Source: a virus. Taken from it: 64,000 nucleotides of DNA. Positions 50,226-57,996 of this stretch are shown piece by piece (the stretch's first letter is position 1; each line of letters opens with the position of its first letter). The notes beneath the pieces are model-generated. The model ran no database searches, was not told the origin of the DNA, and saw nothing but the letters and a program-made list of their open reading frames with translations. Made by a program: the position numbers and the translations under genes. The stretch is from positions 124,001 to 188,000 of IMG/VR virus record IMGVR_UViG_3300031344_000002. One strand, given 5' to 3'.

Positions 50226-50235
50226 AGTATTTATA
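50226..50235 (+). promoter_or_regulatory. AGTATTTATA motif within a small palindrome
   Basis: AGTATTT and AAATACT surround ATATTA, a perfect short inverted repeat, ending about 4 nt before the ATG at 50247. Fifth copy of the motif. Confidence 0.35.
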
Positions 50236-50246
50236 TTAAAATACTC

Positions 50247-50438
50247 ATGGTAGATATTAAACAAATTGTTAAAGAAGAATCTCAAAAGTTTTTAAATGAG
50301 GTTGATGTTGCTAATTTTCCTTCTTTTGGTGACCATTTACCTAGTATAAGTGAAGAAGATGAAGAACAAAATCAAGAATTAATAACAACAGTATTAAAAG
50401 AAATAAATAATTTTATTAAAAAATATAAGAAAAAATAA
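50247..50438 (+). CDS. Small acidic hypothetical protein
   Basis: 63 residues from the ATG at 50247; the longer frame from 50202 begins inside the terminator. N-terminal helix 'DIKQIVKEESQKFLNEV', acidic centre, Lys tail. Its short, isolated transcription unit lies between two terminators. Unknown. Confidence 0.55.
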   Translation: MVDIKQIVKEESQKFLNEVDVANFPSFGDHLPSISEEDEEQNQELITTVLKEINNFIKKYKKK

Positions 50439-50468
50439 TTGTTATTAAATAAATTATTAGTATATTTG
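50439..50468 (+). promoter_or_regulatory. Host-type promoter
   Basis: TTG, 19 nt, TATATTTG, followed directly by the hairpin at 50469. Confidence 0.65.
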
Positions 50469-50494
50469 CCCTTGTAATAATACAAGGGTTTTTT
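50469..50494 (+). terminator. Terminator-like hairpin at the predicted transcript 5' end
   Basis: CCCTTGT and ACAAGGG stem, loop AATAAT, then TTTTTT. Either it ends the preceding unit, or as the first transcribed bases it acts as an attenuator or stabilising 5' hairpin for the gene at 50527. Confidence 0.75.
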
Positions 50495-50526
50495 ATTTAA
50501 AATAATAAACATTAAAATTCACTAAT

Positions 50527-50811
50527 ATGAGTATGTCAACTTACATTAAAGCATTCACTCCAGATACTGACCCTGAATATCAGAAACATAAAAAACTTTG
50601 GGATATTTGTGAAGAAATGGGAGTAAGTCTTCCAAAAGAAACTGAGGAGTATTTTAAAAATTGTGATACACCCGAAGATAAACTTGAAATCGATTTAGAA
50701 AAAGATGTTCATTTTGAAGAATATGAAGATGATTCAAGTCAAGGTGTTGAAGTCGATATTACAAAACTTCCAAAAGGTGTAACAAAACTCAGATTTTATA
50801 ATAGCTGGTAA
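50527..50811 (+). CDS. Hypothetical acidic protein
   Basis: 94 residues: 'MSMSTYIKAFTPDTDPEYQKHKKLWDICEEMG' start, Asp/Glu-rich middle, and 'VEVDITKLPKGVTKLRF' strand end. Unknown. Confidence 0.6.
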   Translation: MSMSTYIKAFTPDTDPEYQKHKKLWDICEEMGVSLPKETEEYFKNCDTPEDKLEIDLEKDVHFEEYEDDSSQGVEVDITKLPKGVTKLRFYNSW

Positions 50812-50844
50812 AAAAATAACTTTATATATAATCAATAAAAAATA

Positions 50845-51288
50845 ATGTCAAAAAAAGTAATTTATTTAATAGGTAGTTTAAAAAATGAACAAATACCTCA
50901 TATTGCCAATAAAATCAGAGAATTAGGATTTGAAGTTTTTGATGATTGGTTCAGTCCCGGTCCTGAAGCAGATGATTTTTGGCGTAATTTTGAAAAAGTT
51001 AGAGGCACTACACATAAACAAGCACTTAGCAATTATGCTGCGAAACATATTTATGAATTTGATAAGTTTCATATAGACAGAAGTAATATGGGTGTTTTAG
51101 TTATGCCAGCAGGAAAATCTGGTCATTTGGAATTGGGTTATATGATAGGGCAAGGTAAACCTTGTTTTATTTTATTTGATGAAGAGCCTGAAAAATGGGA
51201 CATAATGCATGCTTTCACTAAGGAAAATGGTGGTGACATTTGTTATTCTTTTGAAGAATTACAAGAAGGATTAGAAAAATTAAAATAA
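50845..51288 (+). CDS. Nucleoside 2-deoxyribosyltransferase-like protein
   Basis: 147 residues. YLIGSLKNEQIPHIANKIRELGFEVFDDW, then FDKFHIDRSNMGVLVMPAGKSGHLELGYMIGQGKPCFILF: the Rossmann-like fold of the family with the D-x-S/D pair and the H-x-E-L-G-Y catalytic Glu. These enzymes exchange or hydrolyse bases on deoxynucleosides; phage members may produce or salvage modified nucleotides. Activity inferred from motifs. Confidence 0.75.
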   Translation: MSKKVIYLIGSLKNEQIPHIANKIRELGFEVFDDWFSPGPEADDFWRNFEKVRGTTHKQALSNYAAKHIYEFDKFHIDRSNMGVLVMPAGKSGHLELGYMIGQGKPCFILFDEEPEKWDIMHAFTKENGGDICYSFEELQEGLEKLK

Positions 51289-51315
51289 TTGAATTTATTT
51301 AAAAAATTAAAACAT

Positions 51316-51534
51316 ATGAATTTTATCACATCACATATTATATTAACACTAATTTTAATATTATATTTAATTGGTGTTATTTATTCGTATTATTACTTCA
51401 ATAAAGAAGTTAGGAAAGAAATAATACTTTTATCAACACGAAATTATTTTGGTTTAATAATTATTTCATTATTAAGTTGGTTTTCATTAATTATTGAAAA
51501 ATATAGTAAATATAAAACAAATGAATATGATTAA
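51316..51534 (+). CDS. Small membrane protein
   Basis: 72 residues from the ATG at 51316 with two hydrophobic helices (ILTLILILYLIGVIYSYY; YFGLIIISLLSWFSLII). A TTG at 51289 would extend it by nine residues. Overlaps the next gene. Unknown. Confidence 0.5.
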   Translation: MNFITSHIILTLILILYLIGVIYSYYYFNKEVRKEIILLSTRNYFGLIIISLLSWFSLIIEKYSKYKTNEYD

Positions 51535-51760
51535 ACAAAGTAATTCAGGTATGGTAAATTATAATACTGATTTAAGTACTGCAATTAATACACCAATAAT
51601 AACCATTGAAGAAGTGTTACAACAACAATCCAAACCCGATGGTTGGATTTGCCTTGATTGTATTCATCATGATGGTAATTTAAAGTGTGAGAAAAATATG
51701 TTTATATCCTTTGTTGGTTGTTATACAAAGGATTGTCAAACTTTTAAAGAAAAAATTTAA
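51521..51760 (+). CDS. Small Cys-rich protein
   Basis: About 79 residues from the ATG at 51521. 'GWICLDCIHHDGNLKCEKNMF ... GCYTKDCQTF' has five Cys and two His, a likely zinc ribbon. Unknown. Confidence 0.55.
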   Translation: MNMIKQSNSGMVNYNTDLSTAINTPIITIEEVLQQQSKPDGWICLDCIHHDGNLKCEKNMFISFVGCYTKDCQTFKEKI

Positions 51761-51771
51761 TATTTAAAATA

Positions 51772-51960
51772 ATGGAAGAAGTAAAAAATGAAATCGATGC
51801 TCTAATTCAACAGAAAGAAAAAGAAATTAAGATTTGGCAAGATATGTTGAACGAAACCAAATTTGAAGGACTTACAGTAATGTATAAAATTATGTACGAA
51901 TTACATATATCTCAAACTAAAGATATAATTGAAATTCTTAAAATTTTAAAAGAAAAGTAA
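51772..51960 (+). CDS. Small helical protein
   Basis: 62 residues, one long amphipathic coiled coil (IDALIQQKEKEIKIWQDMLNE). Its stop overlaps the next ATG. Unknown. Confidence 0.5.
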   Translation: MEEVKNEIDALIQQKEKEIKIWQDMLNETKFEGLTVMYKIMYELHISQTKDIIEILKILKEK

Positions 51961-52181
51961 TGAAAAAACAAAAATTAGAAGCATCTAATTCGATTATTAT
52001 TGATGCTGGAATAGATGTATGGAAACCAACAAATAATCTTAGATTTGTGTATAAGGATATGAAATATCCAAAAGAACATTGGGTAGATGTTATAAGAGAA
52101 AAAACATTACAACAAATGTGGATTTCAAATTTAGGAAAAGTAGATTGGAGAGATATTGAACTTGTAAATATAGTTATTTAA
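51960..52181 (+). CDS. Hypothetical small protein
   Basis: 73 residues; 'FVYKDMKYPKEHWVDVIREKTLQQMWIS'. Coupled to the preceding gene by a 1-nt overlap. Unknown. Confidence 0.55.
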   Translation: MKKQKLEASNSIIIDAGIDVWKPTNNLRFVYKDMKYPKEHWVDVIREKTLQQMWISNLGKVDWRDIELVNIVI

Positions 52182-52206
52182 TGATATCATAAAATTTTAA
52201 AAGCAA

Positions 52207-52581
52207 ATGAAAAACAGCGAAATTCATCATGGTTTAGAAAAAAGTGAAATAAGAGATTTCCTTTCAATTGGATTGTTAAAATTAAATAAAGAAGAAAGTG
52301 AAAATCAAAAAGAAAATGTATTATTGAAACACAATATTCTTCTTGATAGAGATGACTCATTTGAATGGTGCATAAATGATGCGAAAGCACAAATTATCTT
52401 CTTAGAAAAATATATTAGAATTAATAGAAGTAGACAAGCAATCATAACATTAATTAAAATGAATGGTTGGGAAGAATTTGATGTAAGTGATTTAACAACT
52501 GAAACTGATACAATGTGTTTCATTGGTACTGCAGAAGAATATAATAAATTATTAAGTAAAATCGAAGATTTATATTCATAA
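52207..52581 (+). CDS. Hypothetical protein
   Basis: 124 residues, mostly helical, ending in a small strand region (TDTMCFIGTAEEYNKLL). Unknown. Confidence 0.55.
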   Translation: MKNSEIHHGLEKSEIRDFLSIGLLKLNKEESENQKENVLLKHNILLDRDDSFEWCINDAKAQIIFLEKYIRINRSRQAIITLIKMNGWEEFDVSDLTTETDTMCFIGTAEEYNKLLSKIEDLYS

Positions 52582-52584
52582 ATA

Positions 52585-52833
52585 ATGAAGAAAGTTTTAT
52601 TAAATGGTAAGTTTGTTGATGCAACAATAATTGATGCAAATAAACATAAATTTATTGGTTTGTTTAGAACACCAACACAACCCGATACATCATTTTTAAA
52701 TGAAAATAATATAAAAGAATCTGCAGATATTTATGCTTGCCCATGTGGACAAATGCTATGGACAATTAATGGAATATTTAACCATTGGAGAGATGGACAT
52801 ATGGATATACCGCAATATATTGATATTATATAA
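52585..52833 (+). CDS. Hypothetical protein with possible zinc finger
   Basis: 82 residues; YACPCGQMLWTINGIFNHWRDGHMD offers C-x-C and H-x4-H, the spacing of a single C2H2-type finger. The N-terminus is a beta segment. Unknown. Confidence 0.55.
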   Translation: MKKVLLNGKFVDATIIDANKHKFIGLFRTPTQPDTSFLNENNIKESADIYACPCGQMLWTINGIFNHWRDGHMDIPQYIDII

Positions 52834-52848
52834 ATTAAATAATAAATA

Positions 52849-53250
52849 ATGCTACCTACGCCTATAATAAAAGAAATAATATTTTCGGGAATTAAATTTT
52901 CTTACGAAAGTTATAATTATAAAAAAGCAAAAGCTGAAGTTGAAGCACTTAATACTATACAACCATCAACTCCATTTCCACAAAATTTTTTTAAAATGGC
53001 TGGCATTCATGGTAATGGTATTCCTAATGAAATAAAGAAAAATCACGTGGTTTGGCGTACAGGTAAATTATGGGAAGTAAAATTTAATCATACTGGTGAT
53101 ATTACTTCATTAAAAATTGGAAGATACTATGGTTATTTTAAAACTTTTTTTATATCTGAATTTGGTGTTAAATTTAAACCATTATTATTTAAATCCGAGG
53201 ATAAATATGATTTAATTAAACAAGGTCTAGCAATTGAAGAAACAATATAA
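52849..53250 (+). CDS. Hypothetical protein
   Basis: 133 residues; 'HVVWRTGKLWEVKFNHTGDITSLKIGRYYGYFKTFFISEFGVKF' beta-rich C-terminal half. Unknown. Confidence 0.55.
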   Translation: MLPTPIIKEIIFSGIKFSYESYNYKKAKAEVEALNTIQPSTPFPQNFFKMAGIHGNGIPNEIKKNHVVWRTGKLWEVKFNHTGDITSLKIGRYYGYFKTFFISEFGVKFKPLLFKSEDKYDLIKQGLAIEETI

Positions 53251-53268
53251 ATTAAAAATAATAAATAT

Positions 53269-53442
53269 ATGAAAAGAATGTTTAAATTTTCACTTAAATG
53301 GTTAATTATTCTTATAATGACATTTGGATTCTTAGCTATGTGTAACTGGTCATATCATCTGGCAAGTTGGAATGGTTTTTCAAGATTTATTCTTGGAACA
53401 GAAGGAATTTTATTTCTTCTTGATTTATTTCATGAACTATAA
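53269..53442 (+). CDS. Small membrane protein
   Basis: 57 residues; first helix WLIILIMTFGFLAMCNW, then an aromatic segment and a second weaker hydrophobic stretch (GILFLLDLF). Unknown. Confidence 0.5.
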   Translation: MKRMFKFSLKWLIILIMTFGFLAMCNWSYHLASWNGFSRFILGTEGILFLLDLFHEL

Positions 53443-53455
53443 AAAATAAAATATT

Positions 53456-54022
53456 ATGAACATATCTTATTTCAGCAAGTATGAAGGTGAAGTAAAAACA
53501 CTAATACTTAAAAAAAATCCATTATATTATGGATTAGGAAACTATACTGATATTAATGGAATTGTTTGGGATGTTATGTGTGTTTTTGGTGCAGGTGTAT
53601 TTAATGATTGTAATAAACCAGTGATAAATGCACGACCAGTAACTGATATTCCATATTATTCTACAGCTACTAATGCAAATTCATATGGAATTCATGAATG
53701 GCTACCATATTATTTCGAAGTACAAGAAATTGGAGCAAAAGAACAAAAACCAACTATTTTTATTGGAGTTATTGCAAAAAATATTAAAGATTTTATTAAC
53801 TGGAAAGAAGAAAATCTTCATGTTGCAACACATAAAGATACACAAAGAATATATACTGTCGATAATACAACATATGTTTGTTTATCTTCTCCAAATCATT
53901 GTAAAGGTTATAGTTTTGATGAACTCAAGGAAACAAGTGCAGCATACCTTAATCCAAACTATCAAAAGATATTGGAATGTGTGAAACATAATCTTAAACC
54001 ATCAAATGAATTTAAAATTTAA
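53456..54022 (+). CDS. Hypothetical protein
   Basis: 188 residues; 'IVWDVMCVFGAGVFNDCNKPVIN' and 'NTTYVCLSSPNHCKGYSFDELKE'. Several Cys and Trp, a compact alpha/beta domain. No family recognised. Confidence 0.6.
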   Translation: MNISYFSKYEGEVKTLILKKNPLYYGLGNYTDINGIVWDVMCVFGAGVFNDCNKPVINARPVTDIPYYSTATNANSYGIHEWLPYYFEVQEIGAKEQKPTIFIGVIAKNIKDFINWKEENLHVATHKDTQRIYTVDNTTYVCLSSPNHCKGYSFDELKETSAAYLNPNYQKILECVKHNLKPSNEFKI

Positions 54023-54024
54023 TT

Positions 54025-54285
54025 ATGGAAATAATTAAACAAACTAAATTTCTCATCTTTGTTCAACTAACACGTGATAAAGATAGAAAAACTGAAGTTG
54101 TTACAGTTAATAACAAACACCACAACATGACTATTGGTGTCATTAAATGGTATGGGAGTTGGCGACAATATTGTTTCTTTCCAAATGGTGAAACAATTTG
54201 GAATAAGGATTGTCTTGATGATATTAATTCAGTTATTCGGGATTTAATGAATTTAAAAAATAAGAAAAAATTAGAAAAATTATGA
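54025..54285 (+). CDS. Hypothetical protein
   Basis: 86 residues; 'IGVIKWYGSWRQYCFFPNGETIWNKDCLDDI' is a recurring pattern in small phage proteins. Overlaps the next start by 4 nt. Unknown. Confidence 0.6.
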   Translation: MEIIKQTKFLIFVQLTRDKDRKTEVVTVNNKHHNMTIGVIKWYGSWRQYCFFPNGETIWNKDCLDDINSVIRDLMNLKNKKKLEKL

Positions 54286-54428
54286 GATATATATTTAGTG
54301 TTCTGGTATTATTAATTTACTTAATTATTATAGGAATTGGTATGTTTTTCTACATTATTTGGTATTTAAAATTACCAAAACATAAATATCGTGCAAAAAT
54401 TATAAAAGAAGTAAAAAACTGGTTTTGA
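54282..54428 (+). CDS. Tiny membrane protein
   Basis: 48 residues; one hydrophobic helix of about 24 residues (LVLLIYLIIIGIGMFFYIIW) and a basic tail. ATG overlaps the previous TGA. Confidence 0.55.
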   Translation: MRYIFSVLVLLIYLIIIGIGMFFYIIWYLKLPKHKYRAKIIKEVKNWF

Positions 54429-54454
54429 TAATTTTAATTGAAATTAGATATTTT

Positions 54455-54483
54455 TTGTAACATATTTAAATATTTTTCGTATT
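54455..54483 (+). promoter_or_regulatory. Phage-type promoter motif
   Basis: TTGTAACA, 13 nt, TTCGTATT, 38 nt before the ATG at 54522. Confidence 0.7.
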
Positions 54484-54521
54484 ATTGCATAATATTTAAT
54501 TTAAAATAAAAATATATTATA

Positions 54522-54782
54522 ATGAAAAAACTTGATATTCAATACGATTTAAAGCCAAATGGTGCTGTTATTCGAATAAATAATTACAGTGGTTGCATAT
54601 TTAGAATATGTAGAATACCTAAAGAACTTGTCTTTGATGAAAATGGTAATGTTAAAGAATTTATTGATTTAGCTTATCCACAATCAAAAGTTATTAAAGA
54701 AGATTTAGAAAATAACATTTCTAAGTGTAAAGAAAATGACTCATATCAAACTGATAGTGGTATATATTTGTTTTATATATGA
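54522..54782 (+). CDS. Hypothetical protein
   Basis: 86 residues; 'CIFRICRIPKELVFDENGNVKEFIDL' resembles a segment of the gene at 5920. Beta-rich. TGA overlaps the next ATG. Unknown. Confidence 0.6.
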   Translation: MKKLDIQYDLKPNGAVIRINNYSGCIFRICRIPKELVFDENGNVKEFIDLAYPQSKVIKEDLENNISKCKENDSYQTDSGIYLFYI

Positions 54783-54975
54783 CAATAAAACATAAATGTG
54801 AGGATAAGACTATTTCAAATAAAGCAACATTTGAAACAGTTAGAACCAGTCATATCATGAAAATTTTAATTATGATGGTGATGGCTGGTCATATTGGGAT
54901 GAAACAACGTTTTATGTAAAAAATTGTAAAAATTGTGGTGAATCACATACAATAGAGGAAGAAGAATTATTATGA
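54779..54975 (+). pseudogene. Small zinc protein gene with apparent frameshift
   Basis: The ATG at 54779 gives MTIKHKCEDKTISNKATFET, then drifts into an unlikely Met-rich tail ending at 54919. Shifting frame near 54850 gives ENFNYDGDGWSYWDETTFYV, then KNCKNCGESHTIEEEELL to TGA 54975, far more protein-like with a C-x-x-C. So one gene seems split by a small indel. Two overlapping ORFs are the alternative. Confidence 0.5.
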
Positions 54976-55133
54976 AAATAGAACGCAAAGGATTTGTTCA
55001 AGCCATGAATGGTGAAGAACTTTGGGTGAATACTGAACAAGATGAAATGGTTAAATTTGTTGTAAAAGATAATAATCTGAGGTGGAAATTATATTGTGCT
55101 CATGTAAAAGTAACTATAGAAATTATTGATTAA
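54972..55133 (+). CDS. Small hypothetical protein
   Basis: 53 residues; 'KGFVQAMNGEELWVNTEQDEMVKF', beta-rich. Overlaps the previous frame end by 4 nt and abuts the next ATG. Unknown. Confidence 0.5.
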   Translation: MKIERKGFVQAMNGEELWVNTEQDEMVKFVVKDNNLRWKLYCAHVKVTIEIID

Positions 55134-55388
55134 ATGGAAAAACCAGTAGTTAATGAAGTTTTTACAGATAATGGAGAACATAGTCATTGGAATTTGATTG
55201 ATGCTGAAACAGGTGAAAATCTGTGGTCTGAATTTCCAGAAGAAGATTTAGCAAGAGGTCATCCAGTAAAATCATTCGAATATGGTGATGAAAAATTAAA
55301 AATAAATAACACTAGTATTGAAAAAAAACTTGGACGTAGATATTATAGAGATTGGATTCAAAAACTAGCATGGGAAGAAGAAGATTAA
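55134..55388 (+). CDS. Hypothetical acidic protein
   Basis: 84 residues; 'DNGEHSHWNLIDAETGENLWSEFPEED' then a helical end RRYYRDWIQKLAWEEED. Unknown. Confidence 0.55.
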   Translation: MEKPVVNEVFTDNGEHSHWNLIDAETGENLWSEFPEEDLARGHPVKSFEYGDEKLKINNTSIEKKLGRRYYRDWIQKLAWEEED

Positions 55389-55403
55389 TAATTAAAATAT
55401 AAA

Positions 55404-55556
55404 ATGATGAAAACTGTAGTTCAATTAATACTTATGATAGTTATTATAATTATCTTATCAATACTTGTTAATATATTTAAGTTTGAAACTATTGTAATTG
55501 GTGCTTTAGGAGTAATAATTTCAAAAATGATTGTAAATGAAATCTGGAAACAATAA
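55404..55556 (+). CDS. Tiny membrane protein
   Basis: 50 residues; two hydrophobic segments (LILMIVIIIILSILVNIF; TIVIGALGVIIS). Overlaps the next gene by 20 nt. Confidence 0.5.
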   Translation: MMKTVVQLILMIVIIIILSILVNIFKFETIVIGALGVIISKMIVNEIWKQ

Positions 55557-56028
55557 AGTTGTAAAAAAATACTTACTTAATTTAATTGATTATGATTTAC
55601 GTAAGTTACGTACTGCAATAAATTTTCTTTTGTTAAAAATAAAAGAAAATCCTGATGATACTTATTGGATAAAAAGAAAAGATACTACAACAAAAAAATT
55701 ACAAACAAGAGAAAAATATTATCAGAAAATATTAAATGAAAAATATTTTGCGCAAAATATGAAGAAAGCAAAGACTTCAATAAGGATTGATAAAACAATT
55801 GAACAATTAGAAAAAGAAATTGATGATTTATCCACTAAGTTAATTGATTTAACCTTTGAATTAAATTATAATAAAGAAAAGGAATTACTTGAATTGGTAA
55901 GAGAAATTTATAAAAGCATAAATGAAGAACTTGTTTGTAAAGAAAGTAGACTAACAAAAAAACAAATTCTAATGAATATTAAAAGATATTTGGAAGAATT
56001 TGCAAAAAATACTAAACTAAAATTATGA
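55537..56028 (+). CDS. Hypothetical coiled-coil protein
   Basis: 163 residues, Lys/Glu/Leu-rich throughout, predicted long helices (TIEQLEKEIDDLSTKLIDL). Overlaps both neighbours. Unknown. Confidence 0.55.
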   Translation: MKSGNNKVVKKYLLNLIDYDLRKLRTAINFLLLKIKENPDDTYWIKRKDTTTKKLQTREKYYQKILNEKYFAQNMKKAKTSIRIDKTIEQLEKEIDDLSTKLIDLTFELNYNKEKELLELVREIYKSINEELVCKESRLTKKQILMNIKRYLEEFAKNTKLKL

Positions 56029-56333
56029 AAATTTTAATTACAAATTGTAGCGGTGAATATTATTGGTATGGAAATGATATTGGAAAAACATTTGAACTTG
56101 TCTCAAATCAAATTTGTTTTAAAGGTGTAAAACATCAAGTAATTAAATCAGGTTTTTTAGAATATTTCGTTGATTATAACGATGCTAAAGTTATAGATGA
56201 AGTTGATATGAATCATGAAGTATTGCTTGATTCAAATTTTATGTATTGGCTAATGACAAATAAAAACTCGACTTGGATTAGTTTAATCGAAGATATAAAA
56301 TTATACAAATTAATTAATAATTTAAAATCATGA
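56025..56333 (+). CDS. Hypothetical protein
   Basis: 102 residues; opens 'ILITNCSGEYYWYGNDIGKTFEL' and runs to '...NDAKVIDEVDMN'. Same opening logic as small SH3-like phage proteins. 4-nt overlaps at both ends. Confidence 0.55.
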   Translation: MKILITNCSGEYYWYGNDIGKTFELVSNQICFKGVKHQVIKSGFLEYFVDYNDAKVIDEVDMNHEVLLDSNFMYWLMTNKNSTWISLIEDIKLYKLINNLKS

Positions 56334-57460
56334 AAACATTAAAAATTGAAATTGGCGATAGGATTAGAATAAATAGTAATCCTAATATATGGTCTGGTTC
56401 TGCTGGCGGTCAATATCCGGGAAATTTAAAGTACCCCGTAGAGGGTGTTGTTAAAAATAAAAAACAGTGTTCCGAACCTAATTTTATTGCTATTTGTATA
56501 ACAATAGATGGTGTAGATTATGGTTTTAGTGATGATGAACTTTTTCCAGTTTGTGAATTACTACCTAAATTCGACAAACTCCCAGAAGAATACATAGTTG
56601 AATGTAAGAATCAGGAAGAAACAAGAAAGATAGTGAATGAATTAAACTATGAATATCGTTGGAGTTATTGGAGTTATGTTATAAAATCTAATAAATTTGA
56701 TGGGGATGATAATGTTGCTCTTCAAAATTCAATTGGTTCGAAATTTATTCATCTTCCAGTTTTAACATTCCAAGAATGGGAAGAATTATATTATACTACC
56801 TCGGTAAATCCTGCCAATAAAAATGTTGATTTGGATTGTGACCCAAATTCTGCTAATAAAATAGCTGATTTGTATTGTAAACCAAATACTGCCAATAAAA
56901 TAAAAGAAGCTGATTATTATAAATTAAAAGAAAATCTTGAGCTTGCGCTTAGTAAGGTTAACGAAACTTTAAAAAATATAAAACCTAAATATGAAGTAAA
57001 TGATATTGTTACTTGTTTACCAAAATTTCAAAATGGTAATTATTCTTATGATAAAGATATGGGAGGGTGCGGATATGAAAAGGGTTTAACATTTAAAATT
57101 GGTAAAATAACTGAAACAAATAAAGATTATAATGTTTTATGGTTTGGTCATAATAATAATGGTGTTTATGATTATGCTGTTCGCTATGCTACATTAGAAG
57201 AAATAGAAACATTTAATAAACAAAATATTACTATTTCTGGTTATAATGCCGATATATATAGAGACAAAAAATTTGTTAAATTCGGTTGTAAATCAATAAC
57301 ATTAAAAGAACTAGAAGCGGTTTTAACTGTGATAGAATTAAACAAAAAATTTGAATTTGCTTTTTTGGTTGGTTCACATAATATCAAACCCTCAACAGGG
57401 AATGAATTTGAACAAGTTTCAAAGGAAACCATTGAAAAACTCATTAATTTAATTAAATAA
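56330..57460 (+). CDS. Hypothetical protein with internal short repeats
   Basis: 376 residues. N-terminal barrel-like part (IEIGDRIRINSNPNIWSGSAGG, IDGVDYGFSDDELFPV). Three degenerate repeats at about residues 162-192 (NPANKNVDLDCD, NSANKIADLYCK, NTANKIKEADY), then a linker helix. A second barrel-like part follows (YEVNDIVTCLPKFQNG, GLTFKIGKI), then a C-terminal alpha/beta piece. The two barrel parts look like a duplicated or composite small domain also present in single-domain neighbours. Unknown function. Confidence 0.6.
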   Translation: MKTLKIEIGDRIRINSNPNIWSGSAGGQYPGNLKYPVEGVVKNKKQCSEPNFIAICITIDGVDYGFSDDELFPVCELLPKFDKLPEEYIVECKNQEETRKIVNELNYEYRWSYWSYVIKSNKFDGDDNVALQNSIGSKFIHLPVLTFQEWEELYYTTSVNPANKNVDLDCDPNSANKIADLYCKPNTANKIKEADYYKLKENLELALSKVNETLKNIKPKYEVNDIVTCLPKFQNGNYSYDKDMGGCGYEKGLTFKIGKITETNKDYNVLWFGHNNNGVYDYAVRYATLEEIETFNKQNITISGYNADIYRDKKFVKFGCKSITLKELEAVLTVIELNKKFEFAFLVGSHNIKPSTGNEFEQVSKETIEKLINLIK

Positions 57461-57464
57461 TATT

Positions 57465-57989
57465 ATGAAATACTATAATGGTGACATGGATGAAAAAATG
57501 TTCTTAAGATATGTTGAATCACATAGCGAATCAGAACGAGCATTATTTTCTAAAGCAATGGTTGCGGAAATATGTGAACTTAATGATGACCACGAAACAG
57601 CCGAAGCAGTTTCAAACGGAATTAAAGAATGGTTTAGTATTGATATGAGGGAAGATGTAAAAGAAATTCGTGCAAAGAAAAAAGTTATTGAAAAACAATG
57701 TGATGTAAAGGAAGAAATGAAAGAAGAAATGAAAGAAGAAATGTATTATATCCAAAATGGATATGTGGGCAATGCAATACTTTGGTGGGCAATAAATTCT
57801 AAAGGCTATACAACTGATTTAACTAATGCAGGTAAATATACTAAAGAACAAGCCGAAAAAATCATTGAAAGACCACAAGATATTGCATGGAAATGTTCTT
57901 ATGTTGATAATTGTATAGATGCCCAGAAATTAATTATTGATGGGCAGTATCTTGATGGCAAATATAAACTTGTTGGTAAAATTAAATAA
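57465..57989 (+). CDS. Hypothetical protein with tandem acidic repeat
   Basis: 174 residues. The middle has KEEM repeated three times, encoded by a near-perfect GAAGAAATGAAA repeat at about 57711-57742, which could slip. The C-terminal 70 residues (NAILWWAINSKGYTTDLTNAGKYTKEQAEKII) form an independent-looking domain widely seen in phage proteins. Unknown function. Confidence 0.6.
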   Translation: MKYYNGDMDEKMFLRYVESHSESERALFSKAMVAEICELNDDHETAEAVSNGIKEWFSIDMREDVKEIRAKKKVIEKQCDVKEEMKEEMKEEMYYIQNGYVGNAILWWAINSKGYTTDLTNAGKYTKEQAEKIIERPQDIAWKCSYVDNCIDAQKLIIDGQYLDGKYKLVGKIK

Positions 57990-57996
57990 TTATAAA

